Shown here piece by piece: positions 12,278 to 49,703 of a stretch of 64,000 bases of DNA. The notes under the pieces were generated by a model. It saw only the letters and a list, made by a program, of their open reading frames with translations. It was not told the DNA's origin and searched no databases. The stretch comes from Synchiropus splendidus (Eukaryota; Chordata; Actinopteri; Syngnathiformes; Callionymidae). The position numbers were made by a program, and so were the translations under genes. The number at the start of each line of letters is the position of its first letter. Position 1 is the first letter of the stretch. Location of the stretch: contig NC_071336.1 in assembly GCF_027744825.2 (NCBI RefSeq), positions 15,403,501 through 15,467,500 of the forward strand. Reading direction: 5' to 3'.

Positions 12278-12424
12278 AAACACATTTGGATCGTCAGTGG
12301 TCAGCAGCAGTAGGTTTTGCTTTCGTTAAAAAAAATAAATATATAAATAAACAGCAGTTTTATTCCAGTATATAACACTGCCTATTGATACATGCCATAA
12401 CAATATTACTTGCTCTTTCATTTT
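12278..12424. repeat. Diverged dispersed repeat, copy A
   Basis: This ~147 bp segment aligns with 14398-14535. Shared blocks run in the same order and orientation: AAACRCATTTG, then an A-rich AAATAAATA tract, GCAGTTTTATTCC, CTGCCTA, CATRCCATAAC and ATTACTTGCTCT. Similarity stops on both sides, so this looks like two copies of one element rather than a long local duplication. The family is not identified. Confidence 0.7.
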
Positions 12425-14397
12425 CACGGCTATGTGATTTGCATCACTCCCAACACACACTTCAGAGCTGAACTTCCAAACTTGGCAGGTAACAGCCGCA
12501 CCTCAACTCATGCTAGTTACACTATTAAACTGTGAATATGCCTATTCATTTTGACTCAGTAACCTTAGTAGTTATAATGTATGAGGTTACTACTACAAGA
12601 AAAACATCCATTAAAGTGTGAGAGTATTTTTGACAACTTGCCAATATTTACATCATAAACATCCGTCCATCATGTGTACAAATCCTACTAGTGTACGTGT
12701 GTATTTAAAAAACAAAAAAACAAACATGAAATGCATCTGAGGCGCTCTTGCTCATCTAATGCTAACTGATTGATAAATGAATCAAAATAATGTGTTATGA
12801 CGTATCTGTAAATAATGAACGATGAAAAAAAAAAAATTCGCTGGAGACTTGCTGTTCAACCACAGTCTGGCGTGAAATTTATCCAGCCTCTCCATCTTCC
12901 TCACTAAGAGTGTGTGTGAGCTGGGCTTCCTGTGCTCTGGTGAATGCAGCCATGCATCTCTAAGCTGCTGCTCTAAACTGACAGTTGCTCACACTGACAG
13001 CCAAATCCCGCTGCTGCCCTCGTCCATCCTCAGCACCAGCTTTCTCATCCATTCTTTTTGCTTCCTGCGGTGTGGACAACTGAATATCTCTAATCCAGAC
13101 GCTCTGTATGCATACATCTATGTTGTGACAGGCTTCTGCAGGTTACAGTTGCTCTCCTGCAGCAGGTACAAATCCAAGTGTGTTTCAGGAGCACCGATTT
13201 GAGCACATCCACAGACCACACTAGCGGTCCTGAGCACAGATGTGAATTACAAATTCTTTTATGTGACTGCACAATGCAGGGTGGTTTTAATGATATTTTA
13301 CCTCATCTACCATTGCTATCATTGTTATTATTATTTGTTAGAATAAATGTGAAATTTATTTCTTGATCATACATGTTATAGAACACTGACTTGAATCACA
13401 TTTAAAGGGTCCTTGTTTTTTTCTTTTTTCTGTTGTCAGTGGTCCATTCTGTTTTTTAAAATAACTGTAACGACTGGAATAGCTGAATTGTGTTCATTTA
13501 CAATTATTATTTTCCCACCTAAGCAGCTCCAGTCTTATATAAGGACTGCTTTTTAAAAGTGGGTTAACAGGTCAGCCTAGGTGTAGTTACATTATAGCGG
13601 CTGGTTAATTAACAAAACCACTATTCTCATGTCCAAAGAGACTGAAGGACACAGTTGCGCTAGAGGATGCTAGACTGCGTCTGAATCCTTATTTTAGCAC
13701 AAAGTTCTTTAAAGCGTCAATGTTCAATGTTAGATTGTTTACTGTAACTGATGAATCATAACCAGAACTGCTGTAAGATTGTGTCTGCATATAAATGCCT
13801 ATCAGTCTGTATTTTATTATGCATGCTGGTTTAAATAAATTGGTCATTTGCATTATATGATGTCTGACAGTCTTTTATTTCAACTGCTTTGTTCTATGTA
13901 CTGACGACAGCTTGTCTCAACCAAAATTATTAATTGTGTGAAATATCAATTGATCGTTTTAATTCCAATTACCAGGCCAAAACACATGCAGATGGTTCAC
14001 ATAATAATCATGTTTAACTTTGAATGATGTCAAATGCGCATATTTAAAAACCATGAAGAAATGAATGTGTGAATGACCATAAAAAAACTGTAGTCAGTTC
14101 AGGTGATGTACTTCATTCAAATCATTGAAAGTATGTCGCTCCATTTTAGTCCATTTAGCTAGCAATTAAATAAACTAAGCGTAATGTAAAAATGTGATTT
14201 CGGGAGATGCAACAGACTGCAGCACATAAAATGATGGTGTCATGTGCTTTAAACATCAAGATGAAAAGTATGAGAGAAAGGGAACCTGAACACAAGGGCA
14301 TCATGTAAAGCCCAAAATGTGTTGTAGTTTGGTGGCATCTTAATAATAACTACAATAACAGTTCATCCTGAATAATTTTAAATAATATTTTAACCGC

Positions 14398-14535
14398 AAA
14401 CGCATTTGCATCATCAGTTGTCTGCTGCAAAAAATAAATAAAAATATTAAAATAAAATAAACTGCAGTTTTATTCCGGAATAGCACGCTGCCTAATGAAA
14501 CATACCATAACTACATTACTTGCTCTATCATTTTT
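14398..14535. repeat. Diverged dispersed repeat, copy B
   Basis: Second copy of the segment at 12278-12424, same orientation, about 2.1 kb away. Copy A has about 16 extra bases after the opening block. Copy B is followed by an A/T-rich run. Confidence 0.7.
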
Positions 14536-15194
14536 AAATATATTAAATAAATATTAAATAAATATATGTATTGTTGATCCTTATTGCCTAGACAACAATA
14601 TTTATTACTTTTTCTGGTCATGCACCTTGATGATACAGATTGTTAGCAGCTGTTGCTTTAAATACAGCTTCGTAAAATTGTGTGTTTATGCTAACTCCCA
14701 ATAACCTTATGTTCAAGCAAAGGTAGAGAGTCCGCAGAAGTTCACTAACAGCAACAGGTGCATCTCTCAGGCCATAAAAACCTCCAGTGCCTGGGGGGCG
14801 TTGATTGACATCCCTGCTCACCACTCACAGGCCGCCTGTGGCCGCAGTCGGCGCGCTGCTCCGCCCTTGACACCTTTTTAGGGTCAGAACCTGATACCCA
14901 CGCGGTCGGTTCCCGTACTTATTGGGGTGCGGTCACGTGTGTCACTTTTGACCAGGAAAGGAGCAGCGGCCGGCAGGGTCTTCTGGTAGTGGGAGCACCA
15001 CCTCCGCACAGTCACCTCGCATCAGTGGAGTCTGCTCTCTGCAGCCCCCCAACTGTCTCTCTCCCCCCTTTAACGCAAGGCCCCTCGTCTCAAGGAGGTT
15101 CTTGCCGTCACGGCGCCAGCGTCCGACTGCTGAGTTACTTTTTTTTTCCTGATAAGCTGAGGGGGACGTGAGAAGTCCAGTCAGAGGCGGCACG

Positions 15195-35810
<20,616 letters not shown>

Positions 35811-36082
35811 ACCCCTGAACCCCCCTTCCTCTTCAACTCGTCCCTTCTTCCCCTATTTCTCCGGCGTGGAGAGAGAGAGAGCGAGTGAAATCCTTCCACA
35901 CGCTTTGTTCTCATCATTTTTTCCTCTTTCTAATCTTCACCTTCTCTCCATCCCCCCTTTAAAGCCCGGAGACAGGTGGGGCGGGTGACTTGGCTCAAAA
36001 TCGCCTCTCAACCGCGCTGAGATTTTGAGCGACGCCTCCCGCCCTCTCCGTCTCTCAGATGACATATTTTTGTAGAAGGGTG

Positions 36083-36088
36083 ATTAAA
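36083..36088 (+). terminator. actn3: Likely poly(A) signal of actn3 (ATTAAA)
   Basis: ATTAAA lies 273 bases after the actn3 stop, in AGGGTGATTAAAGAAG. It is the first poly(A)-like hexamer in the sense orientation. An AATAAA at 36575-36580 is a later alternative. Confidence 0.55.
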
Positions 36089-36343
36089 GAAGAAAACGTG
36101 ATCTAAAAAAAAAGCTGGTTGGCTTGGTTGGTTGTGTATTTGTGCTGCTGCATGCAATGTTGAACTTGTCGTTTCTGTGAGTCACTGACTGCGTCACCCC
36201 AAAAACCGCCATCATGAAGCCACGTTGTTGGAGCTCAGAGAAGTTCAGGATTAAACAGAGATGAAAAGAGCAAAGCACTGTGGGTAGGTGAGGCAAGACG
36301 CTGACTCAGGAACGGTAACCGATATGATAAAAGGAGCAGGGAG

Positions 36344-36369
36344 CCCACGTTGGGATGTTTGAACGTGGG
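36344..36369. repeat. Short inverted repeat between convergent genes
   Basis: CCCACGTT (36344-36351) and AACGTGGG (36362-36369) form a perfect 8 bp stem with a 10-base loop. It lies between the opposing poly(A) signals of actn3 and the PKD gene. Confidence 0.4.
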
Positions 36370-36617
36370 GGAGTTGAGGCAGGGAGAGAAGTGGAACGAT
36401 GCAGCAGAGCGACAGGAAAGTCAAGGAAGAGAAACGGAATGTGGAACCTCAAGAGTTTGGGTTCCATTGGAAGGTCAGCCATGAAAACCTCCCGTGCATG
36501 TTACAGTTTATCTTGGCTCCACTCTCACACTGTCCCTATCGAAACACACACAAAAAAAAAAACACAAGTGGAAAAATAAAAAAGGAAAACTCTGTTACTA
36601 TGTGCGACTGCTTGTCT

Positions 36618-36623
36618 TTTATT
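36618..36623 (-). terminator. Poly(A) signal of the PKD-family gene (AATAAA on - strand)
   Basis: TTTATT on the + strand reads AATAAA on the - strand, about 110 bases past the PKD stop. This implies a very short 3' UTR and leaves about 530 bases between the two convergent poly(A) signals. Confidence 0.65.
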
Positions 36624-36733
36624 GAACATTGAGTGGTGAGGTCAAGGAGAGGTCACGAAGAGTCTCAGAGGTGGATTTGGTTTGTGGTCTGGGTGGATGT
36701 TTAAAAATGATCAAAATAACTATCAGACCAAAG

Positions 36734-39700
36734 TCACATGTCAAGGTCACAGCAGAGGGAGGAGGGGAAGGTCAGTCCTCTCTCAGTGGCGTAGCGTCTC
36801 CAGCGCTCATCGTCGCAGTGGTGGGTCAGATACCTGCTGCCCTCTCGCTGCTCAAGCTCTCTGAGGTCGCACCACAGCTGGAAGTCCTGAGGGAGCACGC
36901 CAGCCGTTGATGATGCGAGACGAGGGAAACCAAAAGCGAGGATGAAGAGACTGACCTGCAGCCAAACGTGTCCCAGAGCTCGGCCCACGCTGAACCTGCG
37001 TCTGACTGAAACCTGCAGCAGGTTGTTGATGAGACTGACGGCTGCAGAAGACAGGGCACTGCGGTTAAACCTGACACGCGAGTGCCACCTGGTGGTCACA
37101 ACAGAACTCGATATTCTGCGTCATCAATAGAGGCGCGGACTGATGACAGTACAATTTCTATTCTAAACGTTGAAGATTGAAGGCAAATGAGATCACGCAA
37201 TTGATCTGGAGATGGATATTTTAACATCAGCTTCTCTGTTGCCAAAAAATGATGATAAATTAGCAGAGATTTTTGGATACCTCAGCTCAAAACGTTGCCA
37301 AAACTGGTTTCAAATCAGCTTCAGAGTCTGGGTTAGGCAGACGCTCCTGCACATTCATTCACTGCCTTCGTATATTGCCACTCGCAGTTTATCTTGTGAG
37401 GTATAAATACATGTATTGGCTGTAGAGACGGCGCCTGTGTGTCGCTCACCCTCCAGGGAGACAGAGGCCCAGGCTTGTCTTGGGAACATGAAGGCAGCGT
37501 TGGTGATCTGCTGCCGGATGTCTTCGTCCTCATTGAAGGGAAAAGTTCCACTCAGACTCACGTACATGATGACGCCCACCGACCACATGTCCAGGGAGCA
37601 GTTGTAGCCACTGGAGCTGATGACCTCCGGGGCCAAGTAGGCGGGCGTGCCCACCACAGAGCGCCGGAAGGAGCGCTCGCCGATGATGCGCGAGAAGCCA
37701 AAGTCACAGAGTTTCACCTGTTTCAACGTCGGAATCCATTTATTGTTTGTTTTTTAAGAATGTGATGATGAACACTGACCTGAGGGAAGGAGTCAGCAGA
37801 GGCCAGCAGGACATTTTCAGGTTTCAGGTCGCAGTGAGCGATGTGCTTGAAGTGAAGGTACCGCAGAGCCTCCAGGATCTGAAGACAACACTTCCAGTGA
37901 TGTTTACATCACAGGGTTGGACAGTGCAGCTGAAGCTGTCATGCTAACTATCACGGCCTTTCAGGAAATTTGTTTGTCCCCATTGCAAAAAGGAAACATA
38001 CATGCATGTACGACAAAAATACACTTGATGCTTAGATGATGCTTGAGCCACTAGCCAAGGCGTGGTGTCAGAGGTGGGATGTCCAGCATGAGCCCAAGTG
38101 TAAAGGTTGTGTTTACAGTAATGATGGAACAGGAGGTGGCACCTGCAGGACCAGGAAGCGCGTGAGGCGTTCAGGCAGTCGCCCGGTCTCGCTGGACAGA
38201 ATCATCTCCAGCATGTCGCCGTGGAGCTTCTCCATGACGACAAAGACATGCGAGTGGCACTCAAACATCCCCTCCAGCTGCACCACGCCCTGGTGGGACA
38301 GGTTCTGAGAAGAGGGGAGCAGTTTGAATATGACCCCCTCCAAGAGATCCTGTGAGGTCACTGTCGGCACCTGCACGATGGCCGCTTCATTCCTCATCTG
38401 GCGCTCCTGACTGGCCGGAAAACGGGATTTATCGATGACCTTGATGGCAACAAGCCGACCCGTCGTCCTGTGAGTTCCTAACAATGCGCTTGGAGTCAGA
38501 AGATCCACTCATAACACATCAGAGGAGGAAGACCTCCTCCTTCTGTCACCAAGTCAAGGTCATGAGTCACGATCAATTATCCATCGCACCTTTGTACACC
38601 ACCCCAAACTGTCCAGACCCCAGGATCTCATCTGTGGAGATCTGGTACAGCGAGCTGATGTCCTAAAACACACAAATGTTTTTTTTTTTTAAATGACATT
38701 AACTCACGCCATGGACTGAGTCTCACCTTAGTTTCTCCACTTGCATCTACACCTGCAACCAGAACACACATGAAACCTTGAAAGAAAAATGGCGTACAAA
38801 AAAGGGGTTTTCTCAAGCACGTGGGACTCACCCTGGGGATCCCGGCTCCCCATCGGCATCATAGCCTGGCGGAGGGCGCTCTCCCACGCCGGACCATCAG
38901 CGCCCGCAGTCACACAGTAGACCAGTGAGAGCGTGAGCACCTCAAATGAATGCGTCCTGTCGCCTGGCAAGGAGGGGACGGTCAGCTGAGTGGGGCCTCG
39001 GACCTGCAGCACCTCTGCCATGGAGATCTCCTGGAGAGGAGGGGAGGGATATTTAAGCCTGTCACATATGGACCCCACATCCCTCTTCCAGATCTACCGT
39101 ACACATCAGAATCACCTTGTAGTATTTTGTGCTGCTCTCGCTCTGGTACAGTGTGATGCTTTTGGGATCCAGAATCCAATAGTGGCGCTTCCTCTGGTGG
39201 ACAGTAAGACATGGAGAGCAAAAAGGTTCAGTTCAGGAGGAGGATGTTTTGCTGCAGGAGAGCAGACCAGAGTCTCGGCCTGGGTGTGGTGCAGCAGCCA
39301 GCCCTGCATCAGGACGCTGGTGTCCCTGCGCTTGGTGTGGTGCACCGACTGGACCAGCCTCATCAGCGGGATGTTGCTGCTGAAACATGGACTGGAGCGG
39401 AGCAGAGAAGAAGGGAGCGGCAATTAGAGCATCTTGACAGGTGGACACAGTCAGACAGAGCAGCAACAATGACTCAGATGTTCCGACTCCACAAGACTTT
39501 CATCCTCGCTGGAGAAATGAGAGGCGCTGACATCATCCTCGCAGACTCGTCATCTGACCTCATGGGCTCTGGAGGCGGCTCCACTTCCCGCAACCCTCCG
39601 TCCGACATTTCTTCTTCACAGATTTCTGGTGAAGTTGCGATCAGGTGCTGTGACTCATCCTCCACCTCCTCCTCCTCCTCCTCCATCTCTGGCTCGGCTG

Positions 39701-42646
39701 GACTGTGACCAGCTTCCAAGAGATCATACAAATGCAATGTCAGTGTTGTTTCCAAACTTTTCTTCAGGAAAAAAAAGGGTTTCTCCCAAAATCTCAGATC
39801 AAATGTCGACTCAAGGAGCTGAGAGAGAGAGAGAGAGAGAGGGAGGACAGGATGGAAACCTTCTCTGTCTGAGACGCCGGGACAGTCTCTGGGCACCAGC
39901 GGCTCACAGCGTCGGTGGCAGTTGAACCTGCAGTCTGCAGAGACAGCGTTAGACACCTGAAGTCACCTGCCTCCACAGATGAAGCAGGCGCCTGCTCACC
40001 TGAGCATTGCAGGCCCTGTCGGAACAGCCCGCGCAGCAGGCGGTGGCAGTGCTGGCAGACGGTGGGCTTGGTGTAGCTGTGGATGTGAAAGGTGTGAGGA
40101 ACCTGAGCCTTGACCCCCACGGGCAGCCACTCCGGGGGCTCAGCCCAGGACGGCGGCCTGGAGGAAGGCTTGGACCTGCTGATCTGGAGGCCGCAGAAGC
40201 ACGGTCGGCGTGAGCGTGTGTGATTCTGCACGAGGAAGAAAGAAGCCTCACCTCCTCCAGACTGCCTCCGCGGTGGTTGGTCAGCAGGTGGGTCTGCACG
40301 TGTCTGGGCTGGAACAGAGACACGCTGGTGCCCACCTGACGCCGCACTCGGCTGCAGTCATTGACCAACCGAAACGCACAGCGTTTGTGAAAGTCCAGTC
40401 CACAGCCTGAGCAAAGCAGACGTTCCTCTGGGTCAGAGATGGGCCCAGCTCCGACGTGGCCACCGACTCACCGTCACACTTTAACCCCTGCCGCACCAGC
40501 CCCCACAGCATCTCCCCGCAGAGGTGACAGAAGGTGGGAGTCCTGTAGGAGTGGACCAGCAGAGAGTGGGGATAGATCTTCATCTCACAGACGGACGCCG
40601 ATCCTGAAGGAGTGAGAAAGACAACTGAGACACATGTTTGAGGACAGACATGTAGACCATCAGGGTTTGTGTTTCTCTGGTAACAGATCTAAATAAAGCC
40701 GGAGCAGCAGGCAGGAGACAGGACCAGGAGGCTGGGCAGATTATTAATGGTGGGAAACAGCCTGAGATCCATGTGGACTTCAACAGGCTTGGACATGATG
40801 TATATCGCACCAGGTTGGGGAGGATCTCACACCCCCTGCAGGGAGCCACAGTGGGAAAGTGTGTGGCACCACTTGCGCTCTTCAATGGAAGCTGCTGAAA
40901 CGAGACGTGTGCTGTTGCTGCCACTCGGTTCACAGCTGGGCCTTTTTCCTTTTAATGGATTTCTTAACATACTTGAATGATTTCCTTGCTTTTATGAAAT
41001 GCATTTAGATTATTAATATTATTATTATTATAAAAATACACAATCAGTTATATGCTTTTTTCATTATTCTATTCATTTTAAGACATTTAATTCAACGGAA
41101 CTTAAGGCACTAGTGCAGCAGTTTTAATATTTATAATAATATTGTTACTTGACGATTTACATCAGTCAGAAACTTGGAATGCGAGGGAGATTCGTGATGG
41201 GCGACGCAGCTTCTCGACTCCTTTAGGAAACTGTGGTCTGGTTTGCTATGTGACTAGCGTCAGGGGGCGACTCGACTCACCTGCGATGACGACCTCGATC
41301 AGGTCTCCGTCCTGCAGCTCGTCTTGCAGCGTCAGATGTTTCAGCAGAAGGTCAGAGGAAGTCTGGTGTCTGAAGAGCAAGACCCGCTCACCCGCCCCCA
41401 CCACGCTGCTCTCCGGCGCCTCAACACACAGTCAAACCACAGGGTTCAAGATGGTTATGGTTTATGTCAGCTGTTTATGCAGCTCAGATAAAATGAATTC
41501 ACATGCACTGAAGTGACTTTTTGGAAGTAGATGAATGCACATTGCGTGTATTTAATTAACCAGAGGTGTATTTTATATATATATATATAGAGAAATCATC
41601 ACCAGTATTTTCATCTTAAGATGCTGCTGTTCCCCAAACCACACACGCGCCGAGCTGCCCGGAACAAACGCTCATCATAAGAGAGGTTCGCAAATGATGC
41701 GAGGAGGAAGGTTGTGGTCGGAAAGTTCGCTCAGCTTTTGTGGACCAGAGCAGAGAGAAGCACCTGCCCCTCATGACCTCAGTTCAACACAACACCAATT
41801 TGATTGTCTTCTCATGTAGTGAATTATCAATGTCATTAGACGTAACAGGAGCAAAACATGCTTTGCCAAAATACCTGTAACTCCCATGTCGGAAGGTCAT
41901 ACAGAAGTAGGGGAGGAAATACATGAATGCTGAATAAATACTGCAGGTTCAATTCAAAGTTTAGGTCAAAAAGTAACATCACCCCAAGAGCCATCGTCTC
42001 TGGAGGTTTGAGAAACACGAAATTGTAAAATCCTTTATCGGACAGACGTGCGAAATGGTCAGGACGGTAAAATAGTTTGCTTATACTTTAAAGGTGTCAT
42101 CTATAATGCATTATTAATGCATACATTAGACATCTCCATAAATTAAAAGGCTTCATTGAAGATGAAAGTCCATAATCATGTATGACAACTGATAACAAGG
42201 TTTGTTAAGGTGCAGAATAGAGAAGAAGAATAAGTGTGTACTGTACAGTTAGGTTCAGGGTCAGAGTCTTTTTAGCTAGACTAACTTAAATCCACAACTT
42301 TTATTTTATGAATCTTGTCATACGGTACCAAACATGATCATGAGCGTCCATTCTAAAAAGCCATATACAGGCATAAACAAAGTAATAATGTGTTATAGAT
42401 GAAACCTAAAAGTCAAGTGTAACCAACAGTTTTTCATAATATAATTGTTGTATTCCATTCAGAAAATGGATTCAATAATAAAAGATGTTAACCCACTACA
42501 TTTACCTTCCGTTTTATGATTTCAGCGGCAAGTCTTTTGGCATGGTGGTAGCTCAGGTTTGTGGCAGGGACTCGAACCATCTCCCTGCACAAGCCCAGCT
42601 GAAAGTGCACCACAGCTGAGGTGAGAGCCGGAGCAGCTAGAGACAT
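36734..42646 (-). CDS. Divergent protein kinase D family serine/threonine kinase (complete, 18 exons)
   Basis: PKDs are kinases recruited by diacylglycerol and activated by PKC. Exons, 5' to 3': 42506-42646, 41281-41419, 40472-40603, 40252-40406, 40000-40183, 39860-39934, 39532-39712, 39268-39391, 39116-39193, 38832-39030, 38727-38752, 38590-38662, 38371-38477, 38143-38304, 37780-37878, 37450-37717, 36956-37041, 36734-36886. They give 793 aa, against about 880-910 in human PKD1-3. Order: ubiquitin-like N-terminus ([11 protein letters not shown], then LLFRHQTS and GDLIEVVIA), C1a with a complete Cys/His set, C1b, an acidic Glu-run linker, a PH domain ([15 protein letters not shown]), then the kinase: [13 protein letters not shown] (Lys515), HCDLKPEN (Asp609), DFG (630-632). 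The activation-loop serines of PKD are kept (Ser641, Ser645 in [12 protein letters not shown]). The C-terminus ends CCDLDM, without the PDZ-binding tail of PKD1/2. The junctions around 39860 and 39712 are the least certain (weak GTTTCC donor). Family is certain; exact paralog is not. Confidence 0.92.
39821..39843. repeat. (GA)n simple repeat in a PKD-gene intron
   Basis: A pure GA run of about 23 bases in the intron between the C1b-closing exon and the acidic exon. On the gene's own strand it is (TC)n. Confidence 0.8.
41420..42505 (-). other. First intron of the PKD-family gene
   Basis: About 1.1 kb, mostly AT-rich, with a short (AT)n run near 41575-41590. The acceptor at its end (TGTGTTGAG) is weak, but the reading frame and family match on both sides are good. 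Nothing else recognised. Confidence 0.6.
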
Positions 42647-42884
42647 GGAGGGGACTCTGTGGGAGAAGTCCAATGATATCAATGACATAGAGAGGCAAAG
42701 AACCAATAAACCAATAAAGTTGCTTTCTTACTGTGTGTCTTCGTCCAAGCGTCTCCTGCAGCAGCCAGCTAATTGCTGCTCTACTTTGCCGGTGTTGCAG
42801 TGTAGACAGGAAGCAGCGTCGCCTCAAACACCCACAGCCCCAGAACAAGGCGACACGTGACACTTTGAAAAGTGGATTTTTGTC

Positions 42885-42890
42885 TTTATT
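42885..42890 (-). terminator. klc2: Poly(A) signal of klc2 (AATAAA on - strand)
   Basis: TTTATT on the + strand, in TTTTGTCTTTATTGAAC. It gives klc2 a 3' UTR of about 1.65 kb and sits only about 240 bases upstream of the PKD start codon. Confidence 0.55.
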
Positions 42891-44539
42891 GAACGGTTGT
42901 TGTTGATGCCACAAACATTCAGCTGCGCCAGATGAACATTGAACCAAACATGAGTGTGATCACGCATCTAGAGATTTTAAATCACATGACGGTGGACGAC
43001 TGAGCCCTAACTGAGTGGGTGACCAGAGTGAAAGAAGAGGTTATCTAGTCTCACACTACATTCACGTACTGTACGTCACTAGAGTGTCCACAGCACTTCT
43101 CTCCCGAACATATAGTATTTACAGCCCCCAGTTATGACTTCTCACTTCCTGTATTCCCTTCTTTTTCAGTGACACATTCACAAACATTCTCTTGTCTCTG
43201 TTCAGACATCATTCACAAGTATGAGCATGATCTTTGTCATTCCGCTTGTTTGGTTGAGACGAACCATCAAAAGTATTCCCAGGACCCACCAAACATTCCA
43301 TGTTTGCAAACCATCAGTGAGACGGTAACAGTCCGGTTGTGCGTGTGATTAGTAAAGGTGCGATCAGAAAACAGAAAAAAAAACACAGGAGGAATGTTGA
43401 ACAGCACAACAAAATTCACAAAATCAGGAAGAAAATAACTGTAAACATTGAAATAATAACCGAGTCCAGCAGCCGACCCCCTCGGGAGATTAATGAGACT
43501 TGAGTGCTTCCAAAGTCTGTTTCGGAGAAGGCTTGAACCAAATGAGTTTCACTTTTCAAGATTTTTTCAAGACTTTTCAAGGTAGAAATGATCCTGAGTG
43601 GAAGTGCTTCACCGCAATGTCGTCGCGTTTGCCTTTTCATTCTGTCTTCATAGACGGATCCTCATGGCCATTGTTATTGCACCTTTTCACTTAAATTTGA
43701 AGCGAAAAAATAAAATGACTATTGAAAATCCAGTGGGATTGTTGCAGCCCTGAACTCATTGGCGGGAAATAAATGACATATTGTGTGTTTATTTTACTGA
43801 GATAAAACCCAACCACTGGACGACAGATTGTTTCCCCTTCCTCTGGAGTGACGGCACCACAAGCCATGCTCACATGATTTATAAAGCAGATTGTACGACT
43901 GACTTTTGCCAACAGCAGAGGTGCCTGCAACAGTTGTCACGCTTTTAACGCTTCTCCAGTGAAAGCCATGGCATTATTTACATGTCCTTCCAGTGTTATC
44001 CAGTAGCTCTCTACAGTATGTCACCTGACAGTGCAAACATTTCGATAAGAATTTTAAATTGACGTTAAAACAACAAGGCAGAAGTGAGGTTGAGACGGTT
44101 AATAGTGTTCGCTAAAATCAAGATTGATCTGTCCGCTTGGACGCCGGTGTAGTCACCAGTGCTAATGGTGGTGTACGATCTTATCGCCTGTGCTACCAGT
44201 GAGAGTATATACACAACTACACCCCTGCTCCTGGGTGGACATGACGTGGATGCCTCTGCATCTTTGGATTACAGTGCGATGAGCGAGAAACACACAAGGC
44301 GCCCGCGTGCATCATTCCACTTAAAGCAGCATGCTGAATAATGTGCATCTAAATATCCCCTGCTTGAGTCAACGGAGGCTATTTTGTACAACAGAGCAGC
44401 AGCGAATAGAATGCTTTGATGCCTTTTTAAATGTCTTTTAAAAATATGCTGCAAGGGTTTGTGATTCAAGAGTATAGTTTGATCAAACCGAGCTACAAAC
44501 ACAGGGGATGCTGGACTCTGTCCCGCCTACTGTGCTGAC
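42891..44539 (-). other. klc2: Probable 3' UTR of klc2
   Basis: No coding frame of interest between the klc2 stop and the AATAAA at 42885-42890. Composition is mixed with AU-rich patches. The ORFs on either strand are short and unlike known proteins. Confidence 0.5.
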
Positions 44540-49695
<5,156 letters not shown>

Positions 49696-49703
49696 TCATA
49701 CAC

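Larger units (their letters stand above)
10681..15194. other. rbm14-actn3 intergenic region and actn3 5' flank
   Basis: No recognisable gene. The part from 11.2 to 12.0 kb is pyrimidine-rich; 12.2-14.6 kb is AT-rich and holds the duplicated repeat listed separately. In human the neighbour of RBM14 is RBM4, but I find no RBM4-like RRM or zinc knuckle here. The last ~400 bases before the actn3 ATG are GC-richer, include an E-box CACGTG (about 14934-14939), and should contain the actn3 promoter and 5' UTR. Confidence 0.5.

Noticed and set aside
36734..37099. Continuous 121-codon frame at the PKD 3' end
   Set aside because: It reads through a short intron (36887-36955) with good GT/AG signals. 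The spliced version matches the kinase family directly.
39211..39708. 165-codon + strand ORF with a Ser-rich end
   Set aside because: It is the antisense shadow of the PKD acidic-linker and PH exons; the Ser run is the complement of the Glu codons.
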